Positions 34,518 through 43,089 of a stretch of DNA of 44,582 nt are shown piece after piece. The stretch spans positions 1 to 44,582 of the forward strand of contig DEZB01000016.1 of the NCBI GenBank assembly GCA_002364735.1. Reading direction: 5' to 3'. Positions within the stretch are counted from its first letter, which is position 1. Every line of letters starts with the position of its first letter. Source of the stretch: Bacteroidales bacterium UBA3143. Its GTDB lineage: Bacteria > Bacteroidota > Bacteroidia > Bacteroidales > Dysgonomonadaceae. Below the pieces are notes generated by a model that was given only the letters and a program-made list of their open reading frames with translations, had not been told where the DNA came from and did no database searches. Made by a program: the position numbers and the translations under genes.

Positions 34518-35556
34518 TGTTGGTATTCATTTCTCCGCGCAGTGATACTTGCATTAATTGGCGTACTTCTTGGGGTGTTTTATCCAATCCAAACAAAAAC
34601 ATTAGTTTGGCAATGGCGGCTTCGGTTGTCAAATCGAAACCACTAATAACTCCTATCTTCAGCAGGCTTTGACCCGTTTCGTAACGAAACATTTCAACTG
34701 TTCCATACAGACATTGTGTGATGTTGACTACAACGATATCTCGATCAACCGCCTTTTTCAATTCAGAAATAAACCACTCATCACATAAGGCATTGCCAGA
34801 ACCGTAAGTTTCCAATACAACACCTTTAATATTATCTATGTTCAACATAGCAGCTACCACTTCCGAAGAAATACCAGGAAATATTTTAAGCACTGCAATA
34901 CAATCATCAAATTCTTCATAAAACAGCACCTCTTTGCTATAGTCGGGTTTCAAGCCCGTTGTGTTATTATAGCGAATAGTTACTCCCGCCTCGGCCAAGG
35001 GAGCAAAGTTAGCACTGGTGAAGGCATTGAAGTTTTCGGCATTAATTTTGGTTGTTCTGTTGGCTCTAAAAAGAAGGTTCTGAAAATAAATACAAACTTC
35101 GGGAACGACTGGATGCCCATCAACGTCTTTATCAGCAGCTATTTCAAGTGCTGTTATCAAGTTTTCTTTTCCATCGGTTCGTAGTTTCCCAATTGGGAGT
35201 TGAGAGCCGGTGAATATGATAGGCTTTGTTAAGTTGTCAAACATAAAGCTGAGAGCTGAAGCGGTGTACGACATGGTGTCGGTGCCGTGCAAAATAACAA
35301 ACCCATCGTATTTGTCATAATTTGCTTTAACTACTTCCACCATCTCCCGCCACTTTTTGGGCGATATTTCTGATGAATCAATTAATGGATCAAATATATA
35401 GGTATCAACATGAAAGTTCAGCCTTTTCATCTCTGGCACATTTGATCGAAGATGGCTAAAATTGAACGGCTCCAATGCGCCAGTTTCCAAGTTCTCAATC
35501 ATACCAATTGTACCGCCCGTATAAATAAGCAATACATCCGCATTCACATCAATCAT
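34510..35556 (-). CDS. ansA: type I (cytoplasmic) L-asparaginase
   Basis: AnsA (348 residues from the ATG) hydrolyses asparagine to aspartate and ammonia. The nucleophile Thr is in IYTGGTIGM near the N-terminus. The second catalytic block is HGTDTMSYTASALSF, and TGSQLPIGKLRTDGKEN follows. No signal peptide is present, which fits the cytoplasmic type I class. A GTG at 35583 would add nine residues, but I chose the ATG at 35556 because MIDVNADVLLIYTGGT is the natural N-terminus. A -7 box TACTTTTG lies at 35579-35572, which would leave a GTG start without a leader. Confidence 0.93.
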   Translation of the reverse strand: MIDVNADVLLIYTGGTIGMIENLETGALEPFNFSHLRSNVPEMKRLNFHVDTYIFDPLIDSSEISPKKWREMVEVVKANYDKYDGFVILHGTDTMSYTASALSFMFDNLTKPIIFTGSQLPIGKLRTDGKENLITALEIAADKDVDGHPVVPEVCIYFQNLLFRANRTTKINAENFNAFTSANFAPLAEAGVTIRYNNTTGLKPDYSKEVLFYEEFDDCIAVLKIFPGISSEVVAAMLNIDNIKGVVLETYGSGNALCDEWFISELKKAVDRDIVVVNITQCLYGTVEMFRYETGQSLLKIGVISGFDLTTEAAIAKLMFLFGLDKTPQEVRQLMQVSLRGEMNTNNA

Positions 35557-35571
35557 ATCAATTGTTTTGTA

Positions 35572-35579
35572 CAAAAGTA
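35572..35579 (-). promoter_or_regulatory. -7 promoter box for ansA-ykgJ-GH15
   Basis: The minus strand reads TACTTTTG, a full TAnnTTTG match, 15 bases upstream of the ansA ATG. No -33 TTG is at the ideal distance. A 30-base palindrome begins 32 bases further upstream. Confidence 0.4.
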
Positions 35580-35610
35580 ACACTTTGAGTGATTATAATA
35601 AACTTATTGA

Positions 35611-35640
35611 TCGAAAGTTTTATACATGTAAAACTTTCGA
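35611..35640. promoter_or_regulatory. 30-base palindrome between divergent ansA and osmC genes
   Basis: Perfect 12-bp inverted arms, TCGAAAGTTTTA (35611-35622) and TAAAACTTTCGA (35629-35640), flank TACATG. The site lies upstream of both divergent genes and directly before a TTG (35642-35644) that pairs with a near -7 box TACATTCG (35666-35673) facing osmC. It has no T-run and is far from any gene end, so an operator is more likely than a terminator. Confidence 0.55.
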
Positions 35641-35732
35641 GTTGTCAAGCATTTATGCTTATTCTTACATTCGAACTAAATGAGCAATAAATTGTTTAAA
35701 TGTATTATTAATTAACATCAAAAAGAAGAAAA

Positions 35733-36155
35733 ATGACTACACATTCTATTAAAACAGTATGGAAAGAAAACAATACATTTTCTACAGATATCGACGGACA
35801 CGACGTTGTAATTGACTTGGGTGAAGACCAGGGCGGACAAAACCACGGTCCCCGACCAAAGAAATTATTACTTGCATCAGCTGCAGGTTGCACTGGACTG
35901 GACGTTGTGGAGATGCTTCGCAAAATGCGTGTAGAATTGAGAGGTTTTGATATAAATGTTGATGCAGAGTTATCAGATGAGCATCCTAAACAATACAAAT
36001 CAATTAAGCTCTTATATGAATTTACTGGAGAAGAATTGCCAGAAAAGAAAATAGAAAGAGCCGTTAAGCTATCATTCGAAAATTACTGTGGAGTATTGGC
36101 TATGTACAAATCGGCAGTGCCTGTTTCTTATGAAATAAGAATCAATAACGGATAA
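35733..36155 (+). CDS. OsmC family protein
   Basis: This 140-residue cytoplasmic protein belongs to the OsmC/Ohr/YhfA superfamily. The first redox cysteine is in AAGCTGLDVVEML (about residues 50-62) and the second in NYCGVLAMY (about 113-121). Members with this spacing reduce organic or inorganic hydroperoxides with thiol donors. The sequence looks closer to the YhfA-like branch than to Ohr, and the substrate is unknown. It is probably monocistronic, driven from the divergent region with ansA. Confidence 0.88.
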   Translation: MTTHSIKTVWKENNTFSTDIDGHDVVIDLGEDQGGQNHGPRPKKLLLASAAGCTGLDVVEMLRKMRVELRGFDINVDAELSDEHPKQYKSIKLLYEFTGEELPEKKIERAVKLSFENYCGVLAMYKSAVPVSYEIRINNG

Positions 36156-36193
36156 TTTTTGCTCATCAACAAAAAGAAATGACAACAAAGTGT

Positions 36194-36201
36194 TATCTTT
36201 G
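36194..36201 (+). promoter_or_regulatory. -7 promoter box upstream of pgk
   Basis: TATCTTTG is a full TAnnTTTG match 72 bases before the pgk ATG. No TTG lies 19-20 bases upstream of it, so only the -7 element is supported. Confidence 0.45.
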
Positions 36202-36273
36202 TGCCCTACTTGTTTCTACTTCAAGAATTATAGCAATATAAACTGAACACATTAGCAAAAAACTAAATATATT

Positions 36274-37533
36274 ATGCAAACTATTGACCAATTTGATTTT
36301 TCAGGAAAGAAAGCGTTTGTACGCGTAGATTTCAACGTACCGTTAGATGAACAATTCAACATCACAGACGATACGCGTATTCGTGCAGCCTTGCCTACTC
36401 TTAAAAAAATTTTAAAAGATGGAGGTAGTGTCATCATTGGCACCCATTTTGGACGTCCCAAACAAGTGACTGATTCTCTTTCATTAAAACACATTATGCC
36501 TCGCATTTCAGAACTCTTGGGTGTTGAAGTGCAGTTTGCTACTGATTCTATTGGAGAAGAAGCAGCAGCAAAAGCAGCAGCACTGCAACCCGGAGAGGTT
36601 TTGCTATTAGAAAACCTTAGGTTTTATGCCGAGGAAGAAGGCAAACCACGTCTTGCAGAAGGTGCACCAGATAAAGACAAAGAAAAAGCTAAGAAAGCAT
36701 TGAAAGAGTCTCAAAAAGAGTTTACAAAACGTCTTGCCTCTTATGCAGATGTTTATGTGAATGATGCTTTTGGCACAGCTCATAGAGCACATGCTTCAAC
36801 TGCTCTGATAGCAGAACATTTTGATGCAGATCATAAGCTTTTTGGCTATTTGATGCAAAAAGAGATTAATGCAGTTGAGAAAGTACTTAAAGACACACAA
36901 CGTCCATTCACCGCAATTATGGGTGGATCGAAAGTTTCATCTAAAATTGAAATTATCAACAACCTGCTTGACAAAGTAGACAACTTGATACTTGCTGGAG
37001 GCATGACATACACTTTTGCCAAAGCATTTGGTGGAAACATTGGTAATTCCATTGTGGAAGACGATAAGCTTGACTTAGCAAAAGAACTGGTAGAAAAAGC
37101 CAAAGAGAATGGTGTAAACCTTCTATTGGGACAAGATGCTAAAATTGCAGATAGCTTTAGCAACGATGCAAAAACTGACTTCGCTCCAGTAGGAGAAATA
37201 CCTGATGGTTGGGAAGGTTTGGACATTGGTCCTAAATCTGAAAAGAAATTTGTGGAGGTTATTAAGAACTCAAAAACAATACTTTGGAACGGCCCAACAG
37301 GAGTTTTCGAATTCGACAACTTTGAACATGGTTCTCGTGCAGTAGCCGAAGCAATTGCCGAAGCAACTGAAAAAGGAGCATTCTCGCTAATTGGTGGTGG
37401 AGACTCTGTGGCATGTATCAACAAATTTGGTCTTGCCGACAAAGTATCTTATGTATCTACTGGTGGTGGAGCTTTGCTTGAATTTATGGAAGGCAAAGAG
37501 TTGCCAGGGATTAAAGCGATTAGGGGATACTAA
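36274..37533 (+). CDS. pgk: phosphoglycerate kinase
   Basis: Pgk (419 residues) transfers phosphate between 1,3-bisphosphoglycerate and ADP in glycolysis. The N-terminal substrate-binding block is FVRVDFNVPLDE (12-23), with further conserved segments GTHFGRPK and AFGTAHRAHAS. The nucleotide-binding half includes GGSKVSSKIEII, LWNGPTGVFEF and GGGDSVACI. Length is slightly above the E. coli enzyme (387), with a Lys/Glu-rich insertion near residue 130 (APDKDKEKAKKALKE) that occurs in Bacteroidota homologues. A terminator follows 63 bases downstream. Confidence 0.97.
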   Translation: MQTIDQFDFSGKKAFVRVDFNVPLDEQFNITDDTRIRAALPTLKKILKDGGSVIIGTHFGRPKQVTDSLSLKHIMPRISELLGVEVQFATDSIGEEAAAKAAALQPGEVLLLENLRFYAEEEGKPRLAEGAPDKDKEKAKKALKESQKEFTKRLASYADVYVNDAFGTAHRAHASTALIAEHFDADHKLFGYLMQKEINAVEKVLKDTQRPFTAIMGGSKVSSKIEIINNLLDKVDNLILAGGMTYTFAKAFGGNIGNSIVEDDKLDLAKELVEKAKENGVNLLLGQDAKIADSFSNDAKTDFAPVGEIPDGWEGLDIGPKSEKKFVEVIKNSKTILWNGPTGVFEFDNFEHGSRAVAEAIAEATEKGAFSLIGGGDSVACINKFGLADKVSYVSTGGGALLEFMEGKELPGIKAIRGY

Positions 37534-37596
37534 GTATTCTTTGAAAGAAACAAATACTGCGTTACTCTTTTGAGAATTGCAGTGATAGAATAAAAT

Positions 37597-37635
37597 GAAA
37601 AGCGTCAGGACTTTAAGGGTCTTGACGCTTTTCTT
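37597..37635. terminator. bidirectional intrinsic terminator after pgk
   Basis: AAAAGCGTCAGGAC (37598-37611) pairs with GTCTTGACGCTTTT (37619-37632, one G-T pair) around a 7-base loop. T-rich sequence follows on both strands, so it can serve both pgk and the convergent DUF2961 gene. Confidence 0.85.
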
Positions 37636-37662
37636 ATTGTATATTTTATATTAGAAGCTACT

Positions 37663-38829
37663 TCAATTGACTTCTAACTCTTGCCATTCGGGCAGTTTAG
37701 GGAACTTAGCATGTGGCTCTCGTTGATACCAAAAACAGGTGGATGATATATCCGACTTCTGAGGCAAATACCTCCCCCCATTTCGCCAGCCCAAATCTTG
37801 GATGGTTATTCGCAAGTTTTTCTTAAACCTAATTGGATCCATTACGTGCCACCGATACAAACCAAATCGCTGACCCGACTTATAAGTTATATCTGGAGGA
37901 AGCACCTGAACAAGACCTGCATAAGGAGTGGTAAAAGTTACATATTTACCATTTCGGTCAAAATTGTATGACCCACAAAAATAGTCTTCCGTTCCTGTTC
38001 CAATTATTGTAGGAAATTGTTTATCATCATCCATAAAGAATTTGATTTCTCCTTCACCCCACCAACCATTGTTGTTTACCTGCCAAGCCATGTAAACACC
38101 TACATAATGCCCTTCACCTTTTATGTTATCTACTATTGTATAATCGGAAGTTTCATTTACTTTCGTTCTCCGAAATTGTGCATGAAAATAAGCTGCATCC
38201 TCGGGCACTTCTGTCAAGGTATAATCTATTTGATAATAAAGATTCATAGCGTCAACATCATTGATGTTGGTCATTGTAATCCGACATTTCTTTCTGAAAG
38301 GCATAACCCAATAACAATTGAAAGCACTACCCGGATTTACCGTAACAGGCATAGAGTTAAGGTGAGCATACTCGTTCCATCCCATTCCGAAAAAATCACC
38401 AACGGGACATTCAACGGACGGCTCTGTTTCATCGTCCCAATAAATTCGAATAATAGAAAAACGCCAATTTCCTGTTGGTGTCATCCATATATGTTGAATA
38501 GCACCAGGACCTTCAATTTCGGCCATCGTAAAAGTTTCACCTGGATTGATGCGAACTGATGGGTTTACTTTCCAACCTTGTCCTAAGTCACGAGCTGCAT
38601 GAGATGCATTTGCAATGTTTCGTGGTGCATTCGCATCAGGAATAGCCATTCCTCCCTTTCCTTTTTCACCAGTGAAGTTTTCCGGACTAATGGATCTTGT
38701 TTCTGCATTAGACAATCGATGCAAGTTTCCCATGTTCATCTCTAACCCATTAAACAAGCCATTTTGTCCAAAACTATTTGTTATAAAAGCAAATATTAAA
38801 AATAATGTGTAAACGGTTTTTGTATACAT
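37663..38829 (-). CDS. secreted DUF2961 (GH172-like) protein
   Basis: This 388-residue protein has a signal peptide (MYTKTVYTLFLIFAFITNSFG) and the DUF2961 core. Blocks include AEIEGPGAIQHIWMT, RIYWDDETEPSVECPVGDFFG, GTGTEDYFCGSY and FGLYRWHVMDPI, where the acidic residues and Glu resemble the GH172 active site. GH172 members act on fructofuranose and arabinofuranose linkages, but the substrate of this protein is not known. It is a single gene with no SusCD or sulfatase partners. It follows fcl by 64 bases in the same direction. Confidence 0.88.
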   Translation of the reverse strand: MYTKTVYTLFLIFAFITNSFGQNGLFNGLEMNMGNLHRLSNAETRSISPENFTGEKGKGGMAIPDANAPRNIANASHAARDLGQGWKVNPSVRINPGETFTMAEIEGPGAIQHIWMTPTGNWRFSIIRIYWDDETEPSVECPVGDFFGMGWNEYAHLNSMPVTVNPGSAFNCYWVMPFRKKCRITMTNINDVDAMNLYYQIDYTLTEVPEDAAYFHAQFRRTKVNETSDYTIVDNIKGEGHYVGVYMAWQVNNNGWWGEGEIKFFMDDDKQFPTIIGTGTEDYFCGSYNFDRNGKYVTFTTPYAGLVQVLPPDITYKSGQRFGLYRWHVMDPIRFKKNLRITIQDLGWRNGGRYLPQKSDISSTCFWYQREPHAKFPKLPEWQELEVN

Positions 38830-38893
38830 AATGAATCTATTTAAAGTGTTTAACCCTTAGCTTAATGTTCAATAGTCATTTATTTATCTCCAA

Positions 38894-39961
38894 CTACTGA
38901 ACATACCATTCATACAACCTCTTCACCCCCTCTTCCACTTCCACTTGATGTGTCCATCCAAGGTCATTCAGTTTCGACACATCTGTCAGTTTACGCATTG
39001 TGCCGTCAGGTTTAGAAGCATCAAATGTAATAGCGCCTTTGTAACCCACAGTACATTTAATTATAGCAGACAAATCAGCAATACTAACCTCGTTGCCTGT
39101 ACCTATATTGATATGACAATTATGCACCTCTTTCGAGTCACCCTTCAGTTCCTCAAAGTTCACCTTCTCCATCACAAACACACAAGCATCCGCCATCTCT
39201 TCGCTCCACAAAAACTCACGCATCGGCCTGCCCGTTCCCCACAATGCTACTTTTTCGGCGGTCACGCCATGTTTTTTCAAAACACGTTCTATCTCGTCAT
39301 GCGAACTATCACCCGACACTTCCTCAACAGGTCTCTCATTCAAATCTTTCTCAATAGCATCCCAATCATTATTCATCAAGCATTTAGCCAAATGTATTTT
39401 TCTAATCATAGCGGGCAACACATGACTACGCTCCAGATGGAAATTATCATTAGGCCCATACAAGTTAGTTGGCATCACAGCAATGTAGTTAGTTCCATAT
39501 TGCAAATTGAAGCTTTCGCACATTTTCAACCCCGCAATTTTTGCTATCGCATAAGGTTCATTCGTATATTCCAAGGGCGAGGTCAACAATGCATCCTCAT
39601 GCATCGGTTGTGGTGCATCCTTCGGATAAACGCATGTACTCCCCAAGAAAAGCAATTTCTTCACCTTGTGTTCAAAGCTCTGCCAAATCACATTATTTTG
39701 TATCTGCAAATTGCGGAATATGAAATCAGCTCTATACACATTGTTTGCAATGATGCCCCCAACATGCGCCGCTGCTAAAAACACATACTCTGGCTGTTCC
39801 TCTTGAAAGAATTTTGATACGGCAACTGCGTCCATCAAGTCCAACTCTTTGCTTGATCGACCAATTAAATTGGTATAGTCCTTTTGCTTCAGATTATTCC
39901 ATATAGCAGACCCCACCAATCCACGATGCCCTGCTACATATATTTTAGAATCTTTTCTCAT
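38894..39961 (-). CDS. fcl: GDP-L-fucose synthase
   Basis: Fcl (355 residues) epimerises and reduces GDP-4-keto-6-deoxymannose, the product of Gmd, to GDP-L-fucose. It is an extended SDR enzyme with the NADP motif GHRGLVGSA (11-19) and the triad S108 (GSTCVYP), Y137 and K141 (YAIAK). It is longer than E. coli Fcl (321) because of an acidic insertion around 190-225 (EEVSGDSSHDE region), which I regard as a normal variant in this phylum. A 265-base repeat-bearing gap separates it from fkp. Confidence 0.96.
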   Translation of the reverse strand: MRKDSKIYVAGHRGLVGSAIWNNLKQKDYTNLIGRSSKELDLMDAVAVSKFFQEEQPEYVFLAAAHVGGIIANNVYRADFIFRNLQIQNNVIWQSFEHKVKKLLFLGSTCVYPKDAPQPMHEDALLTSPLEYTNEPYAIAKIAGLKMCESFNLQYGTNYIAVMPTNLYGPNDNFHLERSHVLPAMIRKIHLAKCLMNNDWDAIEKDLNERPVEEVSGDSSHDEIERVLKKHGVTAEKVALWGTGRPMREFLWSEEMADACVFVMEKVNFEELKGDSKEVHNCHINIGTGNEVSIADLSAIIKCTVGYKGAITFDASKPDGTMRKLTDVSKLNDLGWTHQVEVEEGVKRLYEWYVQ

Positions 39962-40226
39962 TATTGTTTTTGTTTATTTCCAGCTGAGTTTCATATATCC
40001 TATTGGATTGAATCTTTTTGCGCATATTAGAACGAGTCCTTTCACTATTATTACTCCTGTTGCCCCTGTAGGGCGTATATTAGAGGTATATTCTCCTAAC
40101 CCAAGGCGTTGCCATTGGGCTGAATTATATGGGCCCTTCAGGCCTTTAATACAAATCCCCTAACACCCAACACCTATTTTCTATTCCCTTGTCTTGCCCT
40201 TGTCTCTTGTCTCTTGTCTCTAACCT
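39962..40226. repeat. compound intergenic repeat between fcl and fkp
   Basis: This gap holds a hairpin GCCCCTGTAGGGC (40062-40074) and a second hairpin CCCAAGGCGTTGCCATTGGG (40100-40119). A run of CTTGTCTC units follows (about 40198-40222), which on the minus strand reads GAGACAAG repeats. The same two parts recur, inverted and in reverse order, at 44201-44560. Confidence 0.65.
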
Positions 40227-43082
40227 TCACGACCGAGAAACCTGAAACCCTTTATTAGAAAGCTCCATATCAACAAATCGTGCTTTATCGTTTGGTCTGT
40301 TATTATTAAGAATACGCTTGATGCGCACTGCCGCTTCTGGATCTTTGGCTACAATATAAAGATAGCCACCACCTCCAGCTCCTGGCAGTTTATATCCCAA
40401 TGTATAATCTTTAATCAAATCTATGATACTATTAACTGCAGGTGGGTTTGTACCGCTATCAATTAATTTCTTCTGTTCCCAAGTTTTCAAAATCAATTTT
40501 CCGTACCGCTCAAAATCGCCTCGTTGAATACACTCAGCCATATCAAGCGCATGTATTTTCATATCGTGCAAGATAGAGAGGTGCTGTGCAGAGTTAAGGA
40601 ACATCGACCTTACAATCTCACCCAATATGTTCTTTGCCACCCGTGTGATTCCCGTGTAATATAACAGATGACATGCTTTATACACCGGGTCAGTAAACAA
40701 GTAATCGGGCAACCAACTAATTTGTGGTTTCTGCACAAAACCACGGTCAGACTCCAACAACTTCACACCATGTAAAATGCCACCATATTGATCCTGCCAT
40801 CCACCGCCACTTGTCAAAAGTTGTTCCAACAAGAGTGTATTGGTGCTTATGTCCTGTTTGTTCCACTGGAGATCACAAAAATCGCTGAGTGCCCCTAACA
40901 CAGTTGATGCAAGAATCGAGCTTGTTCCCAAACCTGATCCAGCAGGAATAGCTGCCAATAGAGTCAATTCAATTCCCATGCCAAAAGCTTTCAATTGTTC
41001 GCTAAGCGAATCAAACCGTTCGGCCGAAAACTCAGGCAAAAACCCACAGAGAGCCAGCGCAGCTTTGGGAATAGAGAAAGGCGATCTCAACTTTCTAAAA
41101 TCTCGCAGTTCATCAAACGTTTCTACTACCTCCGTTGCCCCCATATCAATAGAGCGCAACACAAACCTGAATTCCTTGCAAGGTTTCACATATACCTGCA
41201 ACGGAGGCTGACCATTCAGTTCAATGGCCAAATTTACCACATTCCCACCAGCATAAAGCGAAAACGGCGGAGTGTCCGTCCATCCCCCTGCAAGGTCAAT
41301 GCGTACAGGACTTCTCCCCCAAACTATTTGATCAGGAAGAGCCGTCATATGTGGATTTCGCTTCCTGTTAGCAACAGCATTAATTAGTCCGTTTCGCAAC
41401 AGCGAAAAAGCTTCCAACTCTTCATTTTCCGATTTCACAGCATTGCCCTCTAAAGCAAATATCCGAGAACGAAGCATACGATTATGAATCCGCTGCATCT
41501 CATCGGCCTCTTCATGCAAAGCGATTGGAACAGGCAACTTCATCCGCCCATAATTATTGGCTAAATCAGAAAGATCCAATTGATAAAAGACACTCTTCTC
41601 GTAGTTACGCTCTAATAGGGTGTAGTTGTCCCGTCTAAAATTAGCTCTTTGCGCATACAGTCGCGGTAGTGATGCACTATCCATTAGCTCATCTGCCGAA
41701 AATCGTTTCGCATGTAGCCAAAGCTCTTTTCCTTTGTCAGAAAGACTCTCTCTACCGATCATCCACTGCAATACTGTCTCCAACCCTTCCGTTGACTCCA
41801 AATAAGGAAACAGGCAACATTGCTGTATATCTGTAGCACCATCATCTAACACTGTAATATCAAGCTCACGCTCATCTAACCATTGCAATACAGATCGACC
41901 CATCCATTGAGTCTCTGGCAAAGAAACAGCTCCCTTAAAAGCATCATTTATCCCATAAGGACGCAACGCATATCCTGCTTCACCTACAGGCACAATATCA
42001 ACACATATTCCTTCAGGTAAATTTATTTGCCATTCATTTTCAGGCACACCCGTTATCACATTGTCTGTCGATATGTGCCACCCACTGCCAATGTGCGCAT
42101 TCTCTATCCAAACATTGCGATTATTCTCTGTGAAATTCAAATCGATAATCGCATTCTGCGTAAAAATTGCAGGATTGGGTTTTATTTTCCGATGCATAAT
42201 CAGTCGCTGATCGTACACCTTATTCTGAATCTCCAATGTGGATGATATCATCTCGGAAGTAGTACCAAAATGATAAAACTCTCCACCCGCAAGCGGGAGT
42301 ATTTTCACACTCAACCCATTAATTTCTTTGTCTACATTCGAAGGATTGTTGCCCAATGCCAAGCCAAAATGACTATACAAGTCGTAAAATTGTAGCGAAC
42401 CATCTTCACCATAAGACCGCTCCCGTAGTAACTTAATAGCTTTATCACTCAACAACCAAACGCCAATATCCATCAAAAAGAAGTGCGAGTGGGACAATGT
42501 CTCCAACTCCTTCAGTGATGGCTTCTGTATCATCCTGTCCAGCTCATCGGGAGCATCCCTTCGGGCAGCAAACACACCATGACGGGTAGCCAACGATGAA
42601 TCAACCCATAAACCATAACATACAACATCCGCTTCTGGTATCTCCTGCAATGGCTTCTCGGTATCAATATAGACATCGCCACTCACAATTAGTGTGCGCA
42701 ATGAGTTAGGCGACTGCTTCATGATTTTTTCGTAGAGCGGAAGTTGCAAAGACAACAAATCCTGCGATAGCCTTTGACCCCTGGCCCAACGAAACACAGG
42801 CACTGGCAGGCTTACTTTTCCCGATACAGCATAAGAAGGCAATCGACGACTCTGTCCTCCAGCATGAATCAATATCCGCTTCTCAGCCGACAGCCAATCC
42901 ATAAATTCTTTTCCCGAATCCTCCTCCCTATAACACTCCTCCAGCAACCACGTTGTGCCGCTTCCCGAACCCAGTCTTTGTCCTTTTGGATCGGAAGTGC
43001 AATACCATTGATCTTTACTGCGTTCATTCAGATTATAATACTCTTTTACAGCATTGGGAGGCAAAGAAAGAAGATACTTCAT
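40227..43082 (-). CDS. fkp: bifunctional L-fucokinase / L-fucose-1-P guanylyltransferase
   Basis: Fkp (951 residues) salvages free L-fucose to GDP-L-fucose in two steps. The N-terminal pyrophosphorylase half (about 1-560) has AGGQSRRLPSYA near residue 70. The C-terminal GHMP kinase half includes RIDLAGGWTDTPPFS, the ATP loop PAGSGLGTSSILAS and LPGAGGGGYLYI. Bacteroides fragilis Fkp has 949 residues, so this is full length. A TTG at 43103 would extend the frame into gmd, but I chose the ATG at 43082 (MKYLLSLPPNAV), seven bases after the gmd stop. The product feeds capsular and protein O-glycan fucosylation in related bacteria. Confidence 0.96.
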   Translation of the reverse strand: MKYLLSLPPNAVKEYYNLNERSKDQWYCTSDPKGQRLGSGSGTTWLLEECYREEDSGKEFMDWLSAEKRILIHAGGQSRRLPSYAVSGKVSLPVPVFRWARGQRLSQDLLSLQLPLYEKIMKQSPNSLRTLIVSGDVYIDTEKPLQEIPEADVVCYGLWVDSSLATRHGVFAARRDAPDELDRMIQKPSLKELETLSHSHFFLMDIGVWLLSDKAIKLLRERSYGEDGSLQFYDLYSHFGLALGNNPSNVDKEINGLSVKILPLAGGEFYHFGTTSEMISSTLEIQNKVYDQRLIMHRKIKPNPAIFTQNAIIDLNFTENNRNVWIENAHIGSGWHISTDNVITGVPENEWQINLPEGICVDIVPVGEAGYALRPYGINDAFKGAVSLPETQWMGRSVLQWLDERELDITVLDDGATDIQQCCLFPYLESTEGLETVLQWMIGRESLSDKGKELWLHAKRFSADELMDSASLPRLYAQRANFRRDNYTLLERNYEKSVFYQLDLSDLANNYGRMKLPVPIALHEEADEMQRIHNRMLRSRIFALEGNAVKSENEELEAFSLLRNGLINAVANRKRNPHMTALPDQIVWGRSPVRIDLAGGWTDTPPFSLYAGGNVVNLAIELNGQPPLQVYVKPCKEFRFVLRSIDMGATEVVETFDELRDFRKLRSPFSIPKAALALCGFLPEFSAERFDSLSEQLKAFGMGIELTLLAAIPAGSGLGTSSILASTVLGALSDFCDLQWNKQDISTNTLLLEQLLTSGGGWQDQYGGILHGVKLLESDRGFVQKPQISWLPDYLFTDPVYKACHLLYYTGITRVAKNILGEIVRSMFLNSAQHLSILHDMKIHALDMAECIQRGDFERYGKLILKTWEQKKLIDSGTNPPAVNSIIDLIKDYTLGYKLPGAGGGGYLYIVAKDPEAAVRIKRILNNNRPNDKARFVDMELSNKGFQVSRS

Positions 43083-43089
43083 AAACTTA

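Noticed and set aside
38945..39778. A 277-codon plus-strand open frame opposite fcl
   Set aside because: It is fully antisense to a well-recognised GDP-fucose synthase, rich in His/Ile/Phe, with no domain.
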